From Colivivens sp964537205 (GTDB taxonomy: Bacteria > Bacteroidota > Bacteroidia > Bacteroidales > Bacteroidaceae), in the NCBI GenBank assembly GCA_964537205.1, contig CAZHZH010000008.1, forward strand, positions 1 through 45,803: a stretch of 45,803 nt of DNA, written 5' to 3'. The notes under the pieces are model-generated. The model did no database searches and had not been told where the DNA came from. It saw only the letters and a program-made list of their open reading frames with translations. Below are positions 18,992-25,204 of this stretch, piece by piece. The position numbers were made by a program, and so were the translations under genes. Each line of letters begins with the position of its first letter. Within the stretch, counting starts at the first letter, position 1.

Positions 18992-19603
18992 TCAGTGCTT
19001 GTGCCAGTTTGGGTCGTGCCGGTTGATAAGCTCTTTTGCGATATCCTCTATACTGAGTCCTTTGGATGTGAGCAACACTATTAGATGGTAGATCATGTCG
19101 GACGCCTCGTATATCAGCCGTTCGTTGTCGCCTTTTATTGATTCGATGACCAGCTCCACTGCCTCTTCGCCTACCTTTTGTGTCATGCGGCTCAGTCCCT
19201 CCTTGAAAAGACTTGTGGTGTATGAGCCTTCAGGCATCTCCTCATGACGTTTCTCAATGAACCTTTGCAGTTCGGTAAGGAACATTATAGGGTTTTCGTT
19301 TGTTTCATTCCAGCAGGTATCGGTGCCTGTATGGCAAACCGGACCTTCAGGATTCACTTTGATTAGCAGGGTGTCGTTGTCGCAGTCGTTCTTGATTGAG
19401 ACCACGTTGAGGAAGTTGCCGCTTGTCTCGCCCTTTGTCCACAGGCGTTGCTTTGTCCTGCTCCAGAACGTCACCTTACCGCTCTCTACCGTTTTGTTGT
19501 ATGCGTCCTCGTTCATGAAGCCGAGCATCAGCACCTTTAGAGTCTTGGCATCTTGTATGATTGCAGGAACCAATCCGTTCATCTTTTCAAAATCAATTGT
19601 CAT
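18992..19603 (-). CDS. hisIE: Bifunctional phosphoribosyl-AMP cyclohydrolase / phosphoribosyl-ATP pyrophosphatase
   Basis: Catalyses the second and third steps of histidine synthesis. The N-terminal half (about 1-105) is HisI, with FWSRTKQRLWTKGETSGN and the zinc cysteines in NDCDNDT and VCHTGTDTCW. The C-terminal half is HisE, an all-alpha MazG-like domain with SRMTQKVGEEAVELVIES. The 203-residue length fits the fused form. Its start overlaps the hisF stop by four bases (ATGA), indicating translational coupling as the last gene of hisH-hisA-hisF-hisIE. The ftsE-like gene follows after 67 nt. Confidence 0.97.
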   Translation of the reverse strand: MTIDFEKMNGLVPAIIQDAKTLKVLMLGFMNEDAYNKTVESGKVTFWSRTKQRLWTKGETSGNFLNVVSIKNDCDNDTLLIKVNPEGPVCHTGTDTCWNETNENPIMFLTELQRFIEKRHEEMPEGSYTTSLFKEGLSRMTQKVGEEAVELVIESIKGDNERLIYEASDMIYHLIVLLTSKGLSIEDIAKELINRHDPNWHKH

Positions 19604-20355
19604 AGCCTTATTGATATGTTTTGCCGCGCAAGATAGCGCTTTAGTTCTTTTATTTTTATTTCCCCGAAATGAAACACGCTTGCGGCCAAAGCCGCGTCGG
19701 CATGTCCTATTGTGAATGCGTCTCTGAAATGTTCCATTGTACCGGCTCCGCCTGATGCGATAACGGGAATTGTGAGTTCCGCCGCAAGTTGCGCAAGAGC
19801 GTCGTTCGCAAAACCTTGCTTCACTCCATCATGGTTCATGCTGGTGAACAGAATCTCACCCGCTCCGCGGTTGTTAGCTTCCTTGGCCCACTCTAAGAGC
19901 TGTCTGTCTGTTTCAAGCCTGCCTCCGTTCAAATAACATTTCCACTCTTTGCCGGTCAGCCTTGCGTCGATTGCCACGACACACACCTGACTGCCGAAAT
20001 GCATGGCTATTTCGTTGATGAGGCCGGGATTCCGTAATGCTGCGGAGTTGATGCTCACTTTGTCTGCGCCGGCGTTCAACAGTCTGTCCACATCCGCAAG
20101 TTCGTTAATGCCGCCGCCTACGGTGAATGGTATGTTGATTTCCTCAGCGATACGTCGTACCAGTCGGGTGAACGTTTTACGCCCTTCGTGGCTTGCCGTT
20201 ATGTCGAGATATACCAGCTCGTCGGCGCCTTGCCGGCTGTAAGCCTTGCCTAACTCTATCGGGTCGCCTGCGTTCCTCAGTCTGACAAAGTTGACTCCCT
20301 TGACGGTTTGACCGTCTTTTATGTCAAGACAAGGTATTATTCTTTTTGCCAGCAT
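19600..20355 (-). CDS. hisF: Imidazole glycerol phosphate synthase cyclase subunit
   Basis: Beta/alpha-barrel that closes the imidazole ring with ammonia from HisH, yielding imidazole glycerol phosphate and AICAR. The two catalytic aspartates fall exactly at D11 (CLDIKDG) and D130 (VAIDARL). Phosphate-site glycines occur in VGGGIN and ASGGAG. The 251-residue length is standard. The first codons overlap the hisA 3' end by 32 nt in another frame, an unusually long overlap, and the end overlaps hisIE by four bases. Confidence 0.98.
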   Translation of the reverse strand: MLAKRIIPCLDIKDGQTVKGVNFVRLRNAGDPIELGKAYSRQGADELVYLDITASHEGRKTFTRLVRRIAEEINIPFTVGGGINELADVDRLLNAGADKVSINSAALRNPGLINEIAMHFGSQVCVVAIDARLTGKEWKCYLNGGRLETDRQLLEWAKEANNRGAGEILFTSMNHDGVKQGFANDALAQLAAELTIPVIASGGAGTMEHFRDAFTIGHADAALAASVFHFGEIKIKELKRYLARQNISIRL

Positions 20356-21091
20356 CTGTATGTTGTTTTTGTCGTAGTTCTGCTATCAGTTGGTCGAGGT
20401 CAATGCGTCCCTCGTATATCGCCTTGCCGAACACCACAGCGGGTATTCCCGCCTCATCGAGTGCCATGATGTCGTTGGTTCCGCTTACACCTCCGCTTGC
20501 TATTAGGTGGCATTCCGGGTATTTGTCCATGACACTCCTATAGAGTGTTATATTAGGGCCTTGGAGCATCCCGTCCTTGTCAATGTCGGTACAGAGGACG
20601 TTGCGAATTCCGTGTGACATATATTCACTGAGCAATGTAAGCAGGTCGAGATCGCAGGTGTCTTCCCATCCGTTGATGCGTATCATCCCTTTCCTTACAT
20701 CGGCTCCAAGTATAATCTTGTTTGGACCGTACTTTTCGATCCATTCGTACACTGTATGGGGTGATGTGACTGCAATACTGCCAGCCGTTGCCATCGCTGC
20801 TCCCGCGTCGAACACCTTTTGCAGGTCTGCCTCGGTCTTTATTCCTCCGCCGAAGTCCACTACAAGATTTGTGTTGTGGCATATGTCTCTTAGTACGTTG
20901 TCGTTGACCACGTGCTTTGATTTCGCTCCGTCAAGGTCCACTAAATGGAGACGTCGTATGCCTTTGCTTTCAAATTCCATGGCTACATCCAACGGGTTGT
21001 CGTTATAAACGGTCTTGCTCGCATAATCTCCTTGTGTCAGGCGTACGCACTTCCCGTTAATTAGGTCGATGGCAGGTATGATTTCAATCAT
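20324..21091 (-). CDS. hisA: ProFAR isomerase
   Basis: Barrel isomerase that opens the ribose of ProFAR to PRFAR, the substrate of HisHF. The 255-residue protein starts MIEIIPAIDLINGKCVRL with the catalytic Asp at 9, has DFGGGIK and GADVRKG segments in the barrel, CTDIDKDGML around the second catalytic Asp, and ASGGVSG as phosphate site. The C-terminal tail of about 15 residues (after AELRQKQ) is polar and lies over the hisF start, so the overlap falls in a nonessential tail. Its start overlaps hisH by four bases. Confidence 0.97.
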   Translation of the reverse strand: MIEIIPAIDLINGKCVRLTQGDYASKTVYNDNPLDVAMEFESKGIRRLHLVDLDGAKSKHVVNDNVLRDICHNTNLVVDFGGGIKTEADLQKVFDAGAAMATAGSIAVTSPHTVYEWIEKYGPNKIILGADVRKGMIRINGWEDTCDLDLLTLLSEYMSHGIRNVLCTDIDKDGMLQGPNITLYRSVMDKYPECHLIASGGVSGTNDIMALDEAGIPAVVFGKAIYEGRIDLDQLIAELRQKQHTDAGKKNNTLS

Positions 21092-21684
21092 AGTCCGATG
21101 TTGATGAAGTTTTGCAAAATGCGTTCGCCCACAACCCCGCTTTTTTCCGGATGAAACTGTACGGCGTAGAAGTTGTCCTTGTGTAATGCGGCGCTATATG
21201 GCAGGATATAGTCGGTTGTGGCTATAGTCGCATCGCAAAGCGGCACATAATAGCTGTGCACATAGTACACGAATTCTGGTTTGTCGAACCCCTTGAACAG
21301 CTCTGTTTCTGTGTTGCGAACAGTGTTCCAGCCCATTTGAGGCACTTTTTGTCTTTTGTCATTCGGTTGAAAACGCTTGACATCGATATTGAATATGTTG
21401 AGACAGTCGGTGTCTTCTTCTTCGCTATGTCTGCACATGAGCTGCATGCCGATACAAATGCCAAGCACCGGTTGTTGTAATTCTTTTATCAGCTGGTCGA
21501 GCTTGTGGAGTTTTAGGTATGTCATAGTCGTTTTAGCCTCGCCTTGACCAGGGAATATCACTTTGTCCGCCTTGTGCAGTGCTTCAAAGTCGTCGGTCAA
21601 TACAGGGTTGACTCCGCATCTCTTCAATGCGTTCATCACAGAGAAGATGTTGCCCGCGTTGTATTTTACTATTGCTACCTCCAT
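21088..21684 (-). CDS. hisH: Imidazole glycerol phosphate synthase glutaminase subunit
   Basis: Class I glutamine amidotransferase that supplies ammonia to HisF through a channel. With ATG at 21684 the protein has 198 residues. The nucleophile is C77 in LGICIGMQL, and the His/Glu pair of the triad is in QFHPEKSG near the C terminus. The oxyanion segment PGQGEA is near 45-50. The frame is open four codons further (MHSD), but the family start and the promoter position favour 21684. First gene of the hisHAF-IE block; hisG, hisD, hisC and hisB are not in the window. Confidence 0.97.
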   Translation of the reverse strand: MEVAIVKYNAGNIFSVMNALKRCGVNPVLTDDFEALHKADKVIFPGQGEAKTTMTYLKLHKLDQLIKELQQPVLGICIGMQLMCRHSEEEDTDCLNIFNIDVKRFQPNDKRQKVPQMGWNTVRNTETELFKGFDKPEFVYYVHSYYVPLCDATIATTDYILPYSAALHKDNFYAVQFHPEKSGVVGERILQNFINIGL

Positions 21685-21693
21685 ATCAGAATG

Positions 21694-21701
21694 CAAAGTT
21701 A
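21694..21701 (-). promoter_or_regulatory. Promoter -7 box of hisH
   Basis: TAACTTTG on the minus strand matches TAnnTTTG exactly and ends only 9 nt before the hisH ATG. Transcription starting at the usual distance would give an almost leaderless mRNA, leaving no room for a leader-peptide attenuator in front of this histidine block. Confidence 0.6.
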
Positions 21702-21932
21702 CAAATTAATTTACATATAACTGCCTCCGTCTTTTGTTTTTTTGTCGCATCAGGGAATTTAAGTCCTTTGTACTTGAAATAGATCTGTCTTATAAGTCTC
21801 GAACTCTGCCACATAGGGTCTCGCCCTAAGAGGGTATAATGTGCGTTTATCATCTACATCGTTACTCAATCGATACTGATTGTGTCGGTAACCTGCTAAC
21901 TATATAGGAGGGGCGTAAAAAAAGGCTATAGC
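21702..21932. other. Noncoding stretch between hisH and prs
   Basis: About 230 bases between the hisH promoter and the prs terminator hold no plausible gene on either strand. Short inverted repeats (AGGG/CCCT near 21816-21830, CAATC/GATTG near 21868-21885) do not build a tRNA-like or recognised riboswitch fold by eye. The function, if any, is unknown. Confidence 0.5.
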
Positions 21933-21965
21933 AAAAAAACGCCATTTTCCTCGCGGAGAATGACG
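21933..21965 (-). terminator. Rho-independent terminator of prs
   Basis: On the minus strand an 11-position stem (one mismatch, one wobble) with a four-base loop spans 21940-21965 and is followed by seven T at 21933-21939; a second T7 comes shortly after. It lies about 57 nt past the prs stop. Confidence 0.85.
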
Positions 21966-22021
21966 CTCATCTATTTATTAATAACACTGTTTGATTGTGA
22001 AAATTTTTAAGAATGCGATTC

Positions 22022-22984
22022 TTAGTCGTCGTCCACTTCTTTCAGTTCAAAGTCAAGCAGGGTAGATAATGATTTGTTTTTCTCTATGCCTTCAATGGCT
22101 TTGGCGAACATCAGTGCGCACGATATTTGTTTCACCTTGGTGCAGCCTCCATTGTATGGAATGGAGTCGGTGAAGAGTATTTCCTCCAAGCAGGACTTCT
22201 CAACCCGTTCGGATGCTGGCCCGCTCATGATGCAATGGCTTGCAACGGCGCGAACCGATAATGCTCCTGCCTCTTTCATCTCGTTTGCCGCCATGGTGAT
22301 AGTGCCGGCGGTGTCGACCATGTCATCGACGATGACGACGTTTTTGCCTTTGACATCGCCGATAATTTGTATGGAATCAACTACGTTGGCCTTTTTGCGC
22401 GTCTTATTACAAAGGACTAAAGGCACTTGTAGGTTGTCGGAGAATTTAGCCGCCCGTTTTGACGCGCCGACATCGGGCGCGGCGATTACAAGGTTGTCGA
22501 GCTTGAGGTCGCGTATGTATGGGATGAAGATGAGCGAAGCATAGACGTGGTCGACCGGTACATCAAAGAATCCCTGTATTTGTTCAGCGTGCAAATCCAT
22601 CGTGATCAGACGATCGATGCCGGCAACACTAAGCATGTCTGCCACGAGTTTCGCACCTATTGGTACGCGAGGCTTGTCCTTACGGTCCTGCCGAGCCCAA
22701 CCGAAGTAGGGCAGGACGGCTATAACCTGGCGCGCTGAGGCACGTTTGGCTGCATCGACCATGAGCAGCAGTTCCATTAAGTTGTCAGTGTTAGGAAATG
22801 TGGATTGTACCAAGAACACGTCTTTCCCACGTATTGACTCCTCAAAGGAAACGACGAATTCTCCATCGGAAAAATTTGTACGGACAAGGTTGCCAAGCGG
22901 GGTTCTCAACTCCTTGCAGATCTTGTTGCCAAGATATTTAGAGTTTGTACCCGCAAAGACCTTGTATGTTTTTTTATCTTCCAT
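22022..22984 (-). CDS. prs: Ribose-phosphate pyrophosphokinase
   Basis: Makes PRPP from ribose 5-phosphate and ATP, feeding purine, pyrimidine, histidine and NAD synthesis. The 320-residue class I enzyme shows YFGWARQDRKDKPR (flexible ATP loop, about 93-106), the metal His in MDLHAEQIQGFF (H132), the catalytic lysine/arginine pair in CNKTRKK (194-198 region), and the PRPP loop VIVDDMVDTAGT (217-228). It is a single-gene unit, with its own promoter box at 23031-23038 and a strong terminator. Confidence 0.97.
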   Translation of the reverse strand: MEDKKTYKVFAGTNSKYLGNKICKELRTPLGNLVRTNFSDGEFVVSFEESIRGKDVFLVQSTFPNTDNLMELLLMVDAAKRASARQVIAVLPYFGWARQDRKDKPRVPIGAKLVADMLSVAGIDRLITMDLHAEQIQGFFDVPVDHVYASLIFIPYIRDLKLDNLVIAAPDVGASKRAAKFSDNLQVPLVLCNKTRKKANVVDSIQIIGDVKGKNVVIVDDMVDTAGTITMAANEMKEAGALSVRAVASHCIMSGPASERVEKSCLEEILFTDSIPYNGGCTKVKQISCALMFAKAIEGIEKNKSLSTLLDFELKEVDDD

Positions 22985-23030
22985 TGTGCAAGATGAATAT
23001 TTTTTTGTTAGGGCAACGCCTAATCGAATG

Positions 23031-23038
23031 CAAAGTTA
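23031..23038 (-). promoter_or_regulatory. Promoter -7 box of prs
   Basis: TAACTTTG on the minus strand matches TAnnTTTG and lies 47 nt upstream of the prs ATG. It sits just past the stop of the preceding ThiE-like gene. No convincing TTG at -33 was found. Confidence 0.55.
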
Positions 23039-23053
23039 AGACTTTTATTTTGA

Positions 23054-23617
23054 TTAGTCAGCCGCTTTACGGAATTTCTTGAATAAATCTATCAATTCTT
23101 TGTAGTCGGACGAGTCGTGGTGGTCAAATTTGTCCCACAGGATGTCTTCGAGTATGATGCCTCCGAGTCCGTTCTCCTGGGCTGTTTGCATCTCTTCCAA
23201 GCTTGTCACGCCACGAGCATACACTTTATGGTTCGATTTGTGCCGGTCGATCACCTCTTTGAGCGACGACGGAGTGACACGGAAGTCAACATAATTACAG
23301 CGGTTGACCCATTGGCTGATTTCGTCGACCGTGCATGAGCGCGACACATGTCCCTTATAGTGTAGTGGAATGTCGGGATTGCGGCTGGTGAGATGAATGC
23401 CTGCGAGTCCGTATTCATTTTTAAGATAGAAATGATCTTCCACCACGACCTGGTTGTACCAGTGAGGGTCGATGAGAGTGAGCAGTCGCTCGCAGTATAT
23501 GGGTTCAGACTCAGGTTTCCTTATATGAAGTATGTCGAGTCCCTCTTCAAAGAGTGCGTGTATGATGGTGTTCTCTTCGATGAAGAACTGAGGGGAAGTG
23601 GCTACGACTATTTTCAT
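23054..23617 (-). CDS. ThiE/TenI-like barrel protein, function uncertain
   Basis: The 187-residue protein has the outline of a thiamine phosphate synthase barrel: DILHIRKPE corresponds to the LRxK substrate strand, VVVEDH to the usual ND segment, GIHLTSRNP to VHLGQED, and ARGVTS to the later strand. Several ThiE active-site positions are altered: the GQED loop is replaced, the GPIF segment is replaced by FRVTPSS, and IGxSxH reads VSRSCT. It may be a TenI-type paralogue or have another role. Its start overlaps the stop of the PurF-like gene by four bases, suggesting translational coupling, with no thiC, thiG or thiH nearby. Confidence 0.7.
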   Translation of the reverse strand: MKIVVATSPQFFIEENTIIHALFEEGLDILHIRKPESEPIYCERLLTLIDPHWYNQVVVEDHFYLKNEYGLAGIHLTSRNPDIPLHYKGHVSRSCTVDEISQWVNRCNYVDFRVTPSSLKEVIDRHKSNHKVYARGVTSLEEMQTAQENGLGGIILEDILWDKFDHHDSSDYKELIDLFKKFRKAAD

Positions 23618-25047
23618 CCTTGAGTGTTGTTTTGTTTGAGTGTGTAGAAACTGCTTCCGTCAAAGCAGTGCGTGCATACTTTGCATTTCGGCAATCCAAT
23701 GCTCTCAATCAGAGTCTCAAGTTTGTTGAACTTCAGGGATGAGAGGTTCAGTCGCTTGCCTATTTCCTCCACCATGCGTGTATATTCGGGAGTGTCGGTG
23801 TGTGCGTACTTGTCAAGATTTTTATCACTGTCGCCTTCGAAGTCCTTTATCACACGTCGGGTGATAAGTTCCATGTCGGACTGTGACCGTGAGAAATTAA
23901 CAAACTGGCAGCCGTATATAAGTGGAGGACACGATATGCGCATGTGCACTTCCTTTGCCCCGCACTCATAGAGGATCTTTGTGTTGTCGCGCAGTTGTGT
24001 GCCGCGTACGATGGAATCGTCACAAAAGAGCATGCGGTGACCTTTGAGCATGTCACGATTGGCTATGAGCTTCATTTTAGCCACTAGGTTGCGTCTTTCC
24101 TGACTGCTCGGAGTGAATGAGCGCGGCCACGTAGGAGTGTATTTTGATATGGCGCGCTGATATGGAATTTTGTGTCCTGCGGCATAGCCCAACGCCATGG
24201 CCGTACCTGAGTCGGGTATGCCACATGCGCAGTCGACTACCGTATCGTCTTCCTCACCCATCTTCTTACCGCAGCGGAACCTGACATCCTCGACGTTGAT
24301 ACCCTCGTATGAAGATGTAGGGAAGCCGTAATAGACCCAAAGGAACGAGCATATCTGCATGCCTTTGTTAGGCTTCCTCAGTTGCTCTATGTAGTTGGAG
24401 TGCAAGTGCACTATTTCTCCTGGTCCAAGATAGCGGTCGATGTCATAGCCAAGGTTGGGAAACGACGTGGACTCGCTTGTAACGGCGTAGGCATCCTCTT
24501 TCTTCCCGATGACCACAGGGGTGCGTCCCCATGAGTCGCGTGCGGCGATGATGCCGTCTTCGGTTAGCAACAGCAATGAGCATGAACCTTTCACCTCACG
24601 GAACACGTTCTCTATGCCGTCGACGAAAGTCTTGCCTTTGATGATTAGCAGTCCTATGAGTTCCGTCTGGTTTATTTTGCCTGAACTGAACTCAGACAAG
24701 TGCATGTTCTCTGCGAGCAGTCTCTCTGCGATTTCCTCCTTGTTGTTCACCTTTGCGACAGTGACAATGGCGAAGCGTCCGAGGTGGCTGTTCATAAGCA
24801 AGGGCTGTGCGTCGGTGTCGCTGATTATTCCAATGCCCGAGTTTCCCTTGAATTTGTCGAGTTCGTCCTCGAATGTTGATCTGAAGTAAGACGATTCAAG
24901 ATTGTGGATAGAACGGTTGAATCCACATTCCTTACAATAGGTAGCCAAACCACCCCTCATTGTGCCGAGATGCGAGTTGTAGTCTGTACCATAGAATAGG
25001 TCGTTGATGCACGGTCTTGTGGCGACCGTCCCGAAAAAACCTCCCAT
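23614..25047 (-). CDS. PurF-like protein lacking the glutaminase cysteine
   Basis: Related to amidophosphoribosyltransferase, which makes phosphoribosylamine from PRPP. The 477-residue protein keeps the PRPP loop CDDSIVRGT (342-350), and C233, C380, C458 and C461 match the four 4Fe-4S cysteines of Bacillus-type PurF. In the N-terminal Ntn-hydrolase domain the start reads MGGFFGT, so the nucleophilic Cys that normally follows Met (as in MCGI) is Gly; the next Cys is residue 13. The glutamine-binding HVRYST segment is also replaced (GIISDT). It may use free ammonia or do something else. I recall similar MGGFFGT proteins in Bacteroides, so this is probably a lineage-wide paralogue rather than a mutation. 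It is coupled to the ThiE-like gene. Confidence 0.8.
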   Translation of the reverse strand: MGGFFGTVATRPCINDLFYGTDYNSHLGTMRGGLATYCKECGFNRSIHNLESSYFRSTFEDELDKFKGNSGIGIISDTDAQPLLMNSHLGRFAIVTVAKVNNKEEIAERLLAENMHLSEFSSGKINQTELIGLLIIKGKTFVDGIENVFREVKGSCSLLLLTEDGIIAARDSWGRTPVVIGKKEDAYAVTSESTSFPNLGYDIDRYLGPGEIVHLHSNYIEQLRKPNKGMQICSFLWVYYGFPTSSYEGINVEDVRFRCGKKMGEEDDTVVDCACGIPDSGTAMALGYAAGHKIPYQRAISKYTPTWPRSFTPSSQERRNLVAKMKLIANRDMLKGHRMLFCDDSIVRGTQLRDNTKILYECGAKEVHMRISCPPLIYGCQFVNFSRSQSDMELITRRVIKDFEGDSDKNLDKYAHTDTPEYTRMVEEIGKRLNLSSLKFNKLETLIESIGLPKCKVCTHCFDGSSFYTLKQNNTQG

Positions 25048-25155
25048 AAATTTATTTGATAATTGAGAATTATGTTATGTAACAATATATTTTACAATCT
25101 TCTTGGGGCGATATATGAGGTCCTGCGATATGTAGGTTCGCGTTGTTTTTGAACT

Positions 25156-25195
25156 AAAAAGGGCTATGGAACCTTCAAAAGTCCCAAAGCCCTTT
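25156..25195 (-). terminator. Terminator of clpC
   Basis: AAAGGGCT and AGCCCTTT form an 8-bp stem around a 22-base loop that can pair further (GGA/TCC), followed on the minus strand by TTTTTAG. It begins 10 nt after the clpC stop. Confidence 0.75.
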
Positions 25196-25204
25196 AATCA
25201 CATA

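Noticed and set aside
21702..21932. tRNA or riboswitch in the hisH-prs gap
   Set aside because: No cloverleaf arms, no TTCGA-type T-loop in context, and no recognised riboswitch core.
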